Below, one piece after another: positions 40,153 to 48,760 of a stretch of DNA of 64,000 nucleotides. How positions within the stretch are numbered: position 1 is the first letter of the stretch; each line of letters begins with the position of its first letter. The notes under the pieces are model-generated. The model was given only the letters and a program-made list of their open reading frames with translations. It had not been told where the DNA came from and made no database searches. Location: contig NZ_CP023667.1 of assembly GCF_002443155.1 (NCBI RefSeq), forward strand, positions 1,550,001 through 1,614,000, read 5' to 3'. The DNA is from Alcaligenes faecalis. GTDB taxonomy: Bacteria > Pseudomonadota > Gammaproteobacteria > Burkholderiales > Burkholderiaceae_B. The position numbers were made by a program, and so were the translations under genes.

Positions 40153-41109
40153 TCAGCTGCATCCAAAGGTGGTTCTCCATTCGCTGGGACTGACTTGATT
40201 TCTGCGTTTGAAGTGCTGACGCAGTGAGGTAGGGGTTTGAAATCCGACCAAATCAGAGATGGTTTCCACAGGCAAAGAGGTGCTCTCCAGCAACTCTCGT
40301 GTGCGTTGCAGGCGTTCGTTGATTAACCATTCTTTAAATGACATGCCGGTAGCCTTGCTGAAGTGGCGCGTGAACGTGCGCCGGCTCATAGCGGCGCGTT
40401 GTGCCAGCGCATCGACGGAGTGAGTCTGGTTCAGATGCTCGCGCAAATAGTCCAGCAACGGATTGATCCTGGCGTCTTGCGTTGAAGGGGCTACAGGTTG
40501 TTCAATAAACTGCGCTTGCCCACCTTCGCGGTGAGGCGGTACAACCATCATCCGAGCGACCTTGTTCGCCGTTTTTTGGCCGTAGAACTTGCGCACGATA
40601 TAGAGGCAACAGTCCAAGCTCGCTCCTGTACCAGCAGATGTGATCAGGCCCTCATCATCTACATACAGCGCATTCATGTCTAACTGCACTTGCGGAAAGC
40701 GAAGCTTGAAATCTGGCTCCGCCATCCAGTGTGTGGAAGCGCGTTTTCCATCAAGCAAGCCGGCATAGGCCAGTGCATACGCGCCGTAGCACAGACCCAC
40801 TATATGGGCTCCTCGCTGGCGAGCCTGGAGCAAGGCGGCTATCAACTTTGGCTCAGGACTTTCGTCCAGATCATGCCAACCGGGAATCACGACGATGTCT
40901 GCTTGCGTAAGCAACTCCAGCCCGCCATCGGGTTGAACAAGCAATGCGCGTTCGGCAGGCAATGCTGTGCCTCCCGGTGTGACGATCCTCAGGTCGAACA
41001 GAGCATGCTCAGGCAAAGGGGAGCTGAAAATCAAGTACGGCACACCAAAATGAAACGGGCTGAAATGCGGGTAAGTAACGAGAGCTACGAGGGGAAGTGG
41101 CTTTGACAT
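40153..41109 (-). CDS. GlxA-like AraC-family regulator with DJ-1/PfpI domain
   Basis: The 318-residue protein has an N-terminal amidotransferase-like domain (LVALVTYPHFSPFHFGVPYLIFSS; VIPGWHDLDE; IVGLCYGAYALAYAGLLDGKRASTHWM, with the nucleophile-elbow Cys in GLCYGAY). The C-terminal AraC double HTH reads LAQRAAMSRRTFTRHFSKATGMSFKEWL and TISDLVGFQTPTSLRQHFKRRNQVSPSEWR. It is divergent from the MBL-fold gene, so it may control it. Function in the family is transcriptional activation in response to small metabolites. Confidence 0.88.
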   Translation of the reverse strand: MSKPLPLVALVTYPHFSPFHFGVPYLIFSSPLPEHALFDLRIVTPGGTALPAERALLVQPDGGLELLTQADIVVIPGWHDLDESPEPKLIAALLQARQRGAHIVGLCYGAYALAYAGLLDGKRASTHWMAEPDFKLRFPQVQLDMNALYVDDEGLITSAGTGASLDCCLYIVRKFYGQKTANKVARMMVVPPHREGGQAQFIEQPVAPSTQDARINPLLDYLREHLNQTHSVDALAQRAAMSRRTFTRHFSKATGMSFKEWLINERLQRTRELLESTSLPVETISDLVGFQTPTSLRQHFKRRNQVSPSEWRTTFGCS

Positions 41110-41235
41110 GGCGTTAAAGTGCGTAGTGGCCTAAAACTTTCGAAGATTGCCTTAAAGGTCAATTCTAGAAAGAAGCTTGAGTTATCACAATAGAGGCTTC
41201 TTCAAATTCAATTCTGGTGGTTATGTATGTGCTCG

Positions 41236-42114
41236 ATGAAAGTCCTTGCTCCCCTGATGGTCTCGCTGTCGCTTGGAGCCTCCGTGCCGACAGCTTGGTC
41301 AGCGCCTGAAACTGTGACCGATACGACAGTGGAGGTGCAATTGATCCGTAACGCAACGGTCAAGATCGACTTTTCTGGTACGACCTTTTTGGTAGATCCT
41401 ATGTTGTCGGCGAAGGGGGAGTTTCCAGGCTTCCCAGGTACTTACCGAAGTGAGCTGAGAAATCCTTTGGTAGACCTGCCTTTTTCAGCGAAAGAGGTGC
41501 TCGACAGCGTAGAAGCGGTGGTCGTGACCCACACCCATACGGACCACTGGGATGAGGCTGCTCAAAAAGCGATTCCCAAGGACCTGCCTGTATTCACGCA
41601 AAACGAAGCGGATGCAAAGATGATTCGTAGTCAAGGGTTCAAAGATGTGCGCGTACTCGACGGCTCCACCACATTTAAGGGCGTGAAGCTGAGTAAGACC
41701 GGAGGCCAGCATGGCACTGATCTGTGGTTTGCAGACCTCGTGCGTTCTGAGGCGATGGGTCCAGTCATGGGCGTCGTGTTTTCTGCTCCTCAGACCAAAA
41801 CGGTTTACGTGGCTGGCGACACTGTGTGGCGTCCGGAGGTGGATCAGGCGCTGGAGCAGCACAAGCCAGACGTGGTGATTCTCAACACTGGCAGCGCGCT
41901 CATGAGTGGTTTTGAGCAGCATCCCATCATCATGGGCAAGCAGGACACACTACAAGCCACAAAGGCCGCACCCAATGCGGCAATCGTGGCCGTGCATATG
42001 GATTCTGTGAACCACATGTCACTCAGCCGGAAAGAGCTGAGTGAGTTTGTGAAAGGCCAAAAAATTGAAAAAAGTGTGTTGATACCTGCGGATGGTGAGA
42101 GCATGAAGTTCTGA
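41236..42114 (+). CDS. Exported metallo-beta-lactamase-fold hydrolase
   Basis: The protein has a signal peptide (VLAPLMVSLSLGASVPTAWSA) and an MBL fold with metal ligands in VVVTHTHTDHWDEAA (HxHxDH). Further His residues are in TGGQHGTD and an Asp in YVAGDTVW; a late AVHMDSVNHMSLS provides the last His. The fold is closer to UlaG-like/L-ascorbate lactonase hydrolases than to antibiotic-inactivating enzymes. ATG 41236 is chosen because it starts the signal peptide; ATG 41227 is possible. It is divergent from the GlxA-like regulator by about 120 bp. Confidence 0.82.
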   Translation: MKVLAPLMVSLSLGASVPTAWSAPETVTDTTVEVQLIRNATVKIDFSGTTFLVDPMLSAKGEFPGFPGTYRSELRNPLVDLPFSAKEVLDSVEAVVVTHTHTDHWDEAAQKAIPKDLPVFTQNEADAKMIRSQGFKDVRVLDGSTTFKGVKLSKTGGQHGTDLWFADLVRSEAMGPVMGVVFSAPQTKTVYVAGDTVWRPEVDQALEQHKPDVVILNTGSALMSGFEQHPIIMGKQDTLQATKAAPNAAIVAVHMDSVNHMSLSRKELSEFVKGQKIEKSVLIPADGESMKF

Positions 42115-42124
42115 TGAAATAAAG

Positions 42125-42148
42125 CCGCCTAAGATTTTAGGCGGTCTT
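42125..42148 (+). terminator. Terminator between hydrolase genes
   Basis: A perfect 8-bp stem CCGCCTAA / TTAGGCGG with a 4-nt loop is followed by TCTTT. It closes the MBL-fold gene. Confidence 0.6.
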
Positions 42149-42172
42149 TCTAACACGAGAAAAGGAAACCCA

Positions 42173-42661
42173 ATGAAAAAAGCATTAATCGTTATCGATA
42201 TTCAGAATGATTACTTTCCTGGCGGCGCATTCACACTGGAAAATGCCAATGAAGCTTGCAAAGGGACCATTGAGGCCATTGAACAAGCGAAGCGTGATGG
42301 ATGGCTAGTTGTTGGGGTCCAGCATGTCAATTCTGCCGATGCCCCAGCTTTCAAGCCCGACACCGAAGGCGTAAAAATCCACAATACCATTGTTGCCGCA
42401 TTGGGCGATGCGCCCATCGTTGTAAAAAGTGAAGCCGACAGCTTCTTCAAAACAAATTTGGAGCAAATCGTGCGCGACGCTGGCATTACCGACCTTTATC
42501 TCACCGGCATGATGACTCAGCACTGTGTGACCCATACCGCACTGTCTCCACAAGCGAGCGACATGAAAGTCCATATCATCACCAAAGGCTGCGCCGCACC
42601 CACCAAGGCCTTGAGTGACTTGGCCCTGCAAGGTCTGAGTGCGCGATGCGACGTTGTATAG
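42173..42661 (+). CDS. Isochorismatase-like cysteine hydrolase
   Basis: The 162-residue protein shows the family triad: Asp in ALIVIDIQNDYFPGGAF, Lys in IVVKSEADSFFKTNLE and Cys in LTGMMTQHCVTHTAL. Length is slightly below the usual 180 or more residues; it ends SDLALQGLSARCDVV with a short C-terminus. Substrates in the family include amides such as nicotinamide and isochorismate. It lies close behind the MBL-fold gene and may share its regulation. Confidence 0.82.
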   Translation: MKKALIVIDIQNDYFPGGAFTLENANEACKGTIEAIEQAKRDGWLVVGVQHVNSADAPAFKPDTEGVKIHNTIVAALGDAPIVVKSEADSFFKTNLEQIVRDAGITDLYLTGMMTQHCVTHTALSPQASDMKVHIITKGCAAPTKALSDLALQGLSARCDVV

Positions 42662-43152
42662 AACCAGCACTGTGCGCTATTAAATTCGAGCAGGCCCTAC
42701 GCAACGGTCCCAGTGCAGGCAGGGCAATCTTTCAAAAAGCAGCCTGGAAAGCTGTAGGCAAATTAGCGCGATAGATATATTTGGTATATGTCTGTACATG
42801 AAGAAAATGACTTTATCGTCCCAACATTTCAAGGCTGCTTTCATTGTCTGCGACAGTATCATCACATCCCACCGGTCATTGTGATGTCTCGGGTTCGATA
42901 TTGATTGTGAAAGTGACAGGGTACAGATGGCCCAAAGTCTGTTTTTGGCGATACTGGAGGTCAGGCAGGAGGATCTGGTTATGGCCGAACGCAGTCCTTC
43001 TCAGCATTCTTAAATTCGGGACCAAACATGACAGGTATTGCCAAGTTAAATCTGATTGACTACAGATTAGCTGGGTTGGCGTGTGAGGCTGGATATACGA
43101 AAGTCTAAATGCGGTAGTGCTTTTAGTATGTCTTTAGCAAAAGGGTGTCGGA
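42662..43152. other. Intergenic stretch without a recognisable gene
   Basis: Short frames here lack ribosome sites and family resemblance. There is an AT-rich TATATTTGGTATATG at about 42776, possibly promoter-like, but nothing that can be assigned. Confidence 0.4.
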
Positions 43153-43572
43153 TTAGTTGGTCTTGACTGTCAAGCCGGTGGCGTCAACCTTGCTCACGCC
43201 TTTGATGCTTTCAGCCTCTGAAACTGCCTGCTTAAGCTGCTTGTCATCTGAAACTGTGCCAGTGAGCGTAATGACTCCATTTTCGGTTTCGACTGAGATG
43301 CTGTTGCCCTGCAGTTCTTTTTGGGCGGCTAGGTGAGCCTTCACCTGCTTTGTGATTTCTGCGTCAGGTGCGTTTTTATGAGCATCGGCCCCGCGGTTGT
43401 GTACCTCTTTAGCGTTCGCTTCTCCTGGGGTTTTCTCCTCAGCTGCTCCTTTTCCGGCTGTTGCGGAAAGGTCAGGATGGGAGGGCCTGTCCTCTGCCAG
43501 GGCGCCGGCGCTTAACCCAAAGCTGAGTGCTGAGGCTGCCAATAGCTTAGAGATAGTCGTTGAGTTAGTCAT
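43153..43572 (-). CDS. Periplasmic BON-domain (OsmY-like) protein
   Basis: The 139-residue protein has a signal peptide (KLLAASALSFGLSAGALAEDR) and an acidic/alanine-rich linker. A C-terminal BON domain reads DAEITKQVKAHLAAQKELQGNSISVETENGVITLTGTVSDDKQLKQAVSEAESIKGVSKVDATGLTV, with the conserved G-V-I-T-L-T-G motif. BON domains bind membranes, and OsmY-type proteins respond to osmotic or envelope stress. It is transcribed leftward with no close partner. Confidence 0.85.
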   Translation of the reverse strand: MTNSTTISKLLAASALSFGLSAGALAEDRPSHPDLSATAGKGAAEEKTPGEANAKEVHNRGADAHKNAPDAEITKQVKAHLAAQKELQGNSISVETENGVITLTGTVSDDKQLKQAVSEAESIKGVSKVDATGLTVKTN

Positions 43573-43655
43573 TTTTTCACCTAATTTGGGCGAATTGGTT
43601 TCGTGGGTCTTTTAAAGGACGTCCGCCTTGCTTTCGGGTGGCAGGCTCATCCCTC

Positions 43656-43976
43656 TTAATTAAAGCGAACCGCAGCTTTGCTTGTGCTGGCCGTCGAAAG
43701 TCTTGCTGGTTGAGGAATTTGCCGGTTGTCGTGAGTCAGAAAGGTGTTCAATGTACCTGACCATAACTTAAACCCTAAGCAGGCCTGCCATTTGTCCTGC
43801 TGGTAAAGCCAGTGCGTGTGGCAGACTGAGCACCGATAAAGACGCTGAGTACCAAACTCTCCAAAATCCTCTTTGGGGGTTAACGCTGTCATGTTGGTAT
43901 GGCCCGTTGTGTGGGGCTTCGAGAGTGGCAATGTCTGGCACATGATGCACATTGTGCCGTGGTCTAGCTTTCCCAT
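43656..43976 (-). CDS. Small zinc-ribbon-like hypothetical protein
   Basis: ATG 43976 opens a 106-residue product with two Cys pairs, TMCIMCQTLP and YRCSVCHTHW, about 45 residues apart, likely binding one zinc ion. The C-terminal part (KWQACLGFKLWSGTLNTFL) is aromatic. A longer frame to 44126 exists but its extra residues look non-coding. AAAGGAGCAA precedes the chosen start. The function is unknown. Confidence 0.55.
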   Translation of the reverse strand: MGKLDHGTMCIMCQTLPLSKPHTTGHTNMTALTPKEDFGEFGTQRLYRCSVCHTHWLYQQDKWQACLGFKLWSGTLNTFLTHDNRQIPQPARLSTASTSKAAVRFN

Positions 43977-44142
43977 ATATTGCTCCTTTGGTAAAGGTTG
44001 ATACAGGTAACAGCTAAGCTCTAATGAGCCTGGAACTACAAAATAATTCTCATTGCTATTAGTTCTTTCTGACTTTACGCTCAGGTGAGCTTTTAAAACG
44101 CTCAAAAAGTTACGGATGTAATGCAATGTGTGGGAAGAATGC

Positions 44143-44505
44143 TTATATGGCTGTAGGATGATTTGTGTTTGGAGTCTGACACTTCACATTGCTCCTCTGA
44201 CGAGTAAGGGGATACCACTTGAATGCAGACTCAGGTCGCGCAGTGTTCAAAAGCTCCAGCGCTGATTCGACGCTGGTGTCCGACGAAGTCCACTCTGGCG
44301 CAGCTTCTGGCGTTAAAACTACTGGTCTGCGGTCGTGAATATGGACTATGCCGCCCGCGCTGGCAACGGTGGCAATGGCAAAGCCATGCTCAACATCCTC
44401 GTTTTTGCCTGGCTGCCACGTTGTTATTGCGGCCATGTAGAGCAGTTCCCCATCCTTGGCATGAATAAGCCGTGGTTGCTTGTCGTCAGTTTCCCCTGTC
44501 CACAC
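44143..44505 (-). pseudogene. N-terminally truncated SRAP (HMCES/YedK-like) gene, copy B
   Basis: The leftward frame holds the C-terminal half of an SOS-response-associated peptidase: W-T-G-E, LIHAKDGELLYMAAITTW, FAIATVASAGGIVHIHDRRPVVLTPE and a WYPLTR ending. The IHDRRPV-L motif with catalytic His is intact. The N-terminal half, including the active Cys2 that crosslinks abasic DNA, is missing, so the protein cannot work as a normal SRAP. Confidence 0.75.
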
Positions 44506-44716
44506 AGGCGTTTATCTATCAAGGTTTGGTTGCTGGTTCTTATAAGTGAGTCATTCCATGGGTGTATGTCATCGACCCATTGGACCGTTCAAACCGGTTT
44601 TAGCAATGCCTGCTATGCTAGATGAGGTAGCAGGTTATTCCTTAAGATTCCTGTTGCAAAGATTAATTCGAGTTCTCGATCAACAAGAGCAAGTTAACCA
44701 AACTGGAGAGATTTCC

Positions 44717-44884
44717 ATGGGCACCAAAATTTTTACTGAAGCCGACCGTAAGCGTACTCCTCCTCCTGCCACTCCCAAGGGCGTGAACCTTAGTACAAAA
44801 TTCCGGGGCCAGCGTGTTAGCCAGGAACGTGGCGCGCATACCCGCAGCAAGAAAAACCCCGGCAAGCGCGCACATTCGGGTTGA
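44717..44884 (+). CDS. Small very basic protein (55 aa)
   Basis: ATG 44717 is preceded by GGAGAG at a good distance. It encodes GTKIFTEADRKRTPPPATPKGVNLSTKFRGQRVSQERGAHTRSKKNPGKRAHSG. It is strongly basic and proline-rich, probably disordered and able to bind nucleic acid. It lies between the SRAP remnant and att-like repeat B. No family is recognised. Confidence 0.5.
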   Translation: MGTKIFTEADRKRTPPPATPKGVNLSTKFRGQRVSQERGAHTRSKKNPGKRAHSG

Positions 44885-44956
44885 TTTTTGTCGGCAGCTT
44901 AGCACTTGCCAGGGCTTTAACGGTGCATGCTGGGAGGGTTAACCATTTTCCAGACG

Positions 44957-44981
44957 CAAAAAAGCCCGCTCTAGGGCGGGC
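44957..44981 (-). terminator. Leftward terminator by att-like repeat B
   Basis: GCCCGC / GCGGGC with a 6-nt loop has an A run on the left, so it terminates leftward transcripts. It parallels the element at 37376. Confidence 0.6.
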
Positions 44982-45046
44982 TGTCGATGACGTGTCGGGG
45001 CTTAATCCGTAGGGGAGTCATCCCGCTCCCCGTAGAGGCATTTTCT

Positions 45047-45166
45047 CTTTTTGGGGTATGAAGCCGTCCTCGAAAGATGAATCCCAAGCATAACAAGAGC
45101 CTAGCAACCCCCCCGTTTCAGTACTGCTTACCAGAATACATGCACACAGCTCCAGGCTGTGCCAAG
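45047..45166. repeat. Att-like repeat B (right boundary of the decayed element)
   Basis: This segment aligns with 37455-37607 and ends in the same exact 24 bp (45143-45166) containing CACAG-N7-CTGTG. No CCAAG arm repeats follow it, as expected for a bacterial-side half site. Beyond it, genes look chromosomal. Confidence 0.6.
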
Positions 45167-45203
45167 TGCGTGAAATTCAATTCGTTTGCGATACGAGGAA
45201 GCC

Positions 45204-45536
45204 ATGATCAAGCCAGGTAAAAACATCGCTATAAAGATTCCGTCCTATAAATGGCAGGAAACCGTGGAGTTCTACCGGGACCGTGTCGGGCTAACGGTAA
45301 AGAGGATACTGAATGAAAGTATCGGCTTTGAGTTTGGTGAAATGACTCTTTGGCTGGATCGTGTTGAAAAACAGAGCCAGACTGATGTATGGCTTGAGCT
45401 TTTCAGTGACGATCCTGATACCGCAATAGAGCAACTGGGTGGGCCGGCTCGTGACTATCTAGAGCCACTTGATAGCGTTGAAGGCCATTGGACAAACGAT
45501 CCTGCGGGTGTCGTTCTGTTAGTTCGTAAAGAATAA
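45204..45536 (+). CDS. VOC (glyoxalase-like) superfamily protein
   Basis: The 110-residue protein has the VOC beta-alpha-beta pattern: NIAIKIPSYKWQETVEFYRDRVGLTV, SIGFEFGEMTLWLDRVE and PAGVVLLVRKE. It is one half of a vicinal-oxygen-chelate barrel and probably dimerises. The specific substrate cannot be inferred. ATG 45204 starts the domain; an in-frame start at 45186 is less likely. It is the first gene right of the att-like repeat. Confidence 0.75.
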   Translation: MIKPGKNIAIKIPSYKWQETVEFYRDRVGLTVKRILNESIGFEFGEMTLWLDRVEKQSQTDVWLELFSDDPDTAIEQLGGPARDYLEPLDSVEGHWTNDPAGVVLLVRKE

Positions 45537-45817
45537 AGACTCGTCTTGCCCTGAAGGCGTCCGCTCTCACCAAGCGCTATGGGCCTGTGCGCGCGAGTTA
45601 TGCCATGGGCAGATAATTGGTACCGTTACACCTCTGGTGCTCTTTTACGCGGTGCTCAATAGTGGCCAAAGGACTGAGCTATATACAGACGCCCGGTCGG
45701 AAACTGGTTTGCAGTGTAAGGCGATGGCTAAATGACTCTCCTTGAATGAGAGGACTCTCACTGGATCAGTGCGGGTCCTATTTTTACTTAAGTACAGCTT
45801 TACTTTGCAGTCCGCAG

Positions 45818-46111
45818 TCAGCTGTGCTGGTGGTAATTCTGCGTCACCGGCGACATCGATTCGAGCGCTCGCCGTAGATCTCTAGGTTCAGGGCTCACCC
45901 CAACGGCCCGTAAATGACGATTACAGATAAACCAGATCTCGTCCCTGTCATTAGCCAAAATAAAAAAAGCGTCTGACGTTTCCGACGGGTTGAACATCCC
46001 CAGGGCACGGTAAGCGGTCTGCATATTGAATCCGCTTTGAAGCGGGTAGGGCTTTGGCCCATCTTTCAGCTCTTGAACACGAAGATATAGTCCCGTCTCT
46101 AGTGTGATCAT
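45818..46111 (-). CDS. Hypothetical protein (97 aa)
   Basis: The product begins ITLETGLYLRVQELKDGPKPYPLQSGFNMQTAYRALGMF and has SDAFFILANDRDEIWFICNRHLRAVGV. A conserved-looking acidic and aromatic pattern and a plausible leftward ribosome region support coding. No family or motif is known to me. It stands alone between intergenic stretches. Confidence 0.5.
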   Translation of the reverse strand: MITLETGLYLRVQELKDGPKPYPLQSGFNMQTAYRALGMFNPSETSDAFFILANDRDEIWFICNRHLRAVGVSPEPRDLRRALESMSPVTQNYHQHS

Positions 46112-46232
46112 TCAAGCCTCGCCTCTAGTTGCGTTGCTTTATTCTAGGAGCACGAGTAGATATTCGCTACAGGTCAGTACCTTTAGATGTAATCAGACTT
46201 ATTCAGATATAACAGGGCTTGTATCAGCCAAC

Positions 46233-46258
46233 AAAAAAGCCTCGGAAGAGGCTTTTTT
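46233..46258. terminator. Bidirectional terminator
   Basis: AAAAAAGCCTC-GGAA-GAGGCTTTTTT is a symmetric 11-bp stem with A and T flanks. It can serve leftward transcription of the hemolysin III gene. Confidence 0.75.
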
Positions 46259-46286
46259 GTTATGTGCTCACGCTCTGTGCTTTGCT

Positions 46287-46907
46287 CTACATAACGACAT
46301 ACCGAGATATAGCCAGAAAATGCGCTGCACTGCCGGCCAACACAAATAAGTGCCAAATACCGTGCCAATGTCGAAAACGCTCGTCAAACACAAAGAAGAC
46401 AATTCCGGCCGTGTAAATGGCCCCACCGGCCGCCAGCCAGGAAAATCCTTCCGAGCCCAGACTGGATTCCAATGGCCCCAGCGCCAGCAACACAATCCAT
46501 CCCATAACGGCATAAATCACCAGCGACAATATGCGTGCAGGCGAGCGGGGGCGGATATCCTGAAGAATGCCAATCAGCGCCAAGCCCCAGACCACACCAA
46601 ACAGACTCCATCCCCAAGGACCTCGCAGTGTGACCAGGCAGAAGGGTGTATAGCTGCCAGCAATCAGCAAATAGATGGAGAAGTGATCCATCTTGCGAAA
46701 TACGTTTTTAGCTCGTCCCTTGAAGCAGTGGTACAGGGTGGAGATCAAATACAGCAGGACAAGCGTAGTGCCATAAATTGCCGTGCTGGTGATGCGCCAG
46801 GGATCCCCGGTCAGACTTGCCATGACAATCAGCCAGGATACGCCGCCTACCGCCAGAACTGCGCCGATCAGATGTGACCAGGCATTGAAACGTTCACCGT
46901 AATACAT
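46287..46907 (-). CDS. Hemolysin III / YqfA-type (PAQR family) membrane protein
   Basis: The 206-residue protein begins YYGERFNAWSHLIGAVLAVGGVSWLIV and shows STLYHCFKGRAKNVFRKMDHFSIYLLIAGSYTPF and FRHWHGIWHLFVLAGSAAHFLAI. These contain the conserved His/Asp/Ser metal-site residues (H in AWSHLIG, SxLYH, DH, and final HxxxH) across seven hydrophobic helices. The family is integral inner-membrane and linked to lipid homeostasis. ATG 46907 is chosen because it starts the domain; an upstream in-frame start at 46988 adds unmatched residues. Confidence 0.88.
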   Translation of the reverse strand: MYYGERFNAWSHLIGAVLAVGGVSWLIVMASLTGDPWRITSTAIYGTTLVLLYLISTLYHCFKGRAKNVFRKMDHFSIYLLIAGSYTPFCLVTLRGPWGWSLFGVVWGLALIGILQDIRPRSPARILSLVIYAVMGWIVLLALGPLESSLGSEGFSWLAAGGAIYTAGIVFFVFDERFRHWHGIWHLFVLAGSAAHFLAISRYVVM

Positions 46908-47292
46908 GATGCTTTTTACTCTCCGAACATTCGGCACGCCGATTGCAAGACTGTCGTCGTGGTCGGAAAAGCTTAGCGCATAAATCAAGCTCCCGTATTG
47001 ATCTCTATTAGGTCAGCACCGTACATTTGTTTGCTGCGTTGGATGAGGAATATCGGTCAAGGTGCTCAACACTCAAAGCCTTGTGATCTGTCCCCGTATC
47101 GCGTTGCCTCGGTTTTTGATGGATGTGTGTATATCTCTTGTGCTTGGGGGCAAGAACGGTCTGCGTCGAGTGTGGTACGCTGGCCATCCAAAGCATTCGT
47201 ATACCTGTCAGGTAAACCCCAATATCTGCTGATTAAACCTGGTTTTAGGATACGGTTTGCGCGACGTGCGCTCATACCTAAAGAGGCTCATC
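46908..47292. other. Intergenic stretch without a recognisable gene
   Basis: Promoters for the leftward hemolysin III gene and rightward YegP-like gene must lie here. Short frames in it lack support. Confidence 0.4.
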
Positions 47293-47466
47293 ATGAAATT
47301 TGTGCTTTACAAGGACAAAAGTGGTGAATGGCGGTGGCGATTCAAGGCCGCGAATGGGAACATTATTTGCGTCAGCTCCGAAGGCTACAGCAGCAAGCAG
47401 AGCGCACAGCACAGCATTGAGTCTGTGAAAAAAGGGATGGCGGATGCTCCTGTTGTCGAGGAGTAA
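47293..47466 (+). CDS. YegP-like DUF1508 protein
   Basis: The 57-residue protein FVLYKDKSGEWRWRFKAANGNIICVSSEGYSSKQSAQHSIESVKKGM is a single DUF1508 repeat (F-x-[IV]-Y-K-D-x-x-G-x-[WF]-R-W-R-[LF]-x-A-x-N-G...S-x-E-[GS]-Y). Family members are small stress-associated proteins of unclear biochemical role. The start at ATG 47293 follows AGAGGC. Confidence 0.85.
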   Translation: MKFVLYKDKSGEWRWRFKAANGNIICVSSEGYSSKQSAQHSIESVKKGMADAPVVEE

Positions 47467-47519
47467 GCACAGACTTTCTACGAGTCTCTACGCGTAGCCT
47501 TTAGTCCCGTGAATTAAAA

Positions 47520-47574
47520 AACTCCCTGGTAAAAGGGAGTTCAAAGGCCTCGCCAAGTTCCGAGGTCTTTTTTA
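47520..47574 (+). terminator. Two stacked hairpins ending in a T run
   Basis: AACTCCCT / AGGGAGTT (47520-47541) is followed by GGCCTCG / CGAGGTC (47546-47567) and then TTTTTT. It probably terminates the YegP-like gene. Confidence 0.6.
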
Positions 47575-47611
47575 TCAGCTGGATCCGCACGGGAGCCTTA
47601 ACAGCAGGCAC

Positions 47612-48016
47612 TCAATCCAGCATTGCCTCAGCCTCAATCTCGATCAACCACTCAGGCTTGGCCAATCCGCTAATCAGGATCCAGGAAGAGGGCGGTGGGT
47701 TCACAGGAAATCGTTTCAATAGCGCAGCGGCGATCTCATCCTGCTCTTGCGGTGAGCTTGCGTCTTCCCGGATAAAGATCCGCAGCATGATCACTTGATC
47801 AATCTTGCTGCCAACCTCGGCCAGGACCAGTTCAATATTGTCCAGGGCGGCTTCTGTTTGCTCGCGCATACCGCCAGCTACGGTTTGTTCCTGAGCATCT
47901 ACACCGACTTGGCCAGACAACATGACGCGGCGGTTGCCGGTGACTACCAGGCCTTGGCTGAAACCGTATTGCAGGGAGTTGAATACGGTAGAGGGATTAA
48001 TAGCGCTTTTTGTCAT
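47612..48016 (-). CDS. RidA-family protein
   Basis: The protein carries SAINPSTVFNSLQYGFSQGLVV, VMLSGQVGVDAQEQTVAGGMREQTEAALDNIELVLAEVGSKIDQVIMLRIFI and a C-terminal SSWILISGLAKPEWLIEIEAEAML. The last carries an active-site-like pattern of YjgF/YER057c proteins, though the usual R-x-x-V near the end is changed (residues W-I-L-I). RidA hydrolyses reactive enamine/imine metabolites. ATG 48016 starts the domain; the frame extends to 48058. Confidence 0.8.
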   Translation of the reverse strand: MTKSAINPSTVFNSLQYGFSQGLVVTGNRRVMLSGQVGVDAQEQTVAGGMREQTEAALDNIELVLAEVGSKIDQVIMLRIFIREDASSPQEQDEIAAALLKRFPVNPPPSSWILISGLAKPEWLIEIEAEAMLD

Positions 48017-48310
48017 TTTGATAAATACAGGGAAAGTCAGTTGAGGCGGTGTGTTCACGCGCCAGGCTCATACTTTGGGGCTTTGTGCCGGAAGACAAGG
48101 GCTGCGCTTGGGATTTCCTGATCATCGGGCACTAAGGCTGTTCTTCTTCGATCTGCCTCGTTCGGAGTTCAGATGGGGAACGATCTGCGTAGCTGTGACT
48201 GCTTTTCTAGGATAGCGGCCTGGAAAGCTCGGAAATGTATTACATCGCGTTGCCATAATTTGATGATTCAGCCGCTAGAATTACTCAACTATCTACCTCT
48301 AGAGGCTCCT

Positions 48311-48730
48311 ATGGCAAACAACAAATCCATGATTCACGGCAACTGCCTGTGCGGCGCCGTTTCAATCAGCTTGCAGCAGCACAAGCCTTCGATCAGTGCG
48401 TGTCATTGCGGTATCTGCCGCAACTGGTCCGGCGGCCCGTTCTTGTCGCTGGAGTCTCATGAAACCCCGGTGATCGAAGGCGAAGAACATGTACGTTCTT
48501 ATGCCTCCTCGGAATGGGCGGAGAGAAGTTTTTGTGATGTATGCGGCACGCACTTGTTTTACAAGCTTAAGGCGGGTGGTTTCCATGCCATTTCTGCTGG
48601 CTTGTTCAAGGACAGCGGGAGCTGGCCGTTCGAGCTGCAGGTCTTTATTGATGACAAGCCTGATAACTATACGTTCGCTAACAAAACGCGAGAGATGACA
48701 GGCGAAGAGGTGGTTAAGCTATTTTCTTGA
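48311..48730 (+). CDS. GFA-family zinc protein
   Basis: The 139-residue protein has the GFA cysteine pattern: HGNCLCGAVSIS, SACHCGICRNWSGGPF and RSFCDVCGTHLFYKL. These bind two zinc ions. Family founder Gfa was linked to S-hydroxymethylglutathione formation; most members have unknown substrates. ATG 48311 follows AGAGGCTCCT and begins the domain. Confidence 0.85.
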   Translation: MANNKSMIHGNCLCGAVSISLQQHKPSISACHCGICRNWSGGPFLSLESHETPVIEGEEHVRSYASSEWAERSFCDVCGTHLFYKLKAGGFHAISAGLFKDSGSWPFELQVFIDDKPDNYTFANKTREMTGEEVVKLFS

Positions 48731-48760
48731 TCCTGGTTCATGTACAAGGAGAGCTCTGTG

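Noticed and set aside
42680..43059. Short frames of 61 and 71 codons in the intergenic stretch
   Set aside because: No ribosome site, no composition or family support.
43977..44126. N-terminal extension of the zinc-ribbon gene
   Set aside because: The added residues look random, and a good ribosome site sits directly before the internal ATG at 43976.
37500..45166. tRNA gene as integration target
   Set aside because: No cloverleaf-compatible sequence is visible around either copy of the 24-bp core.
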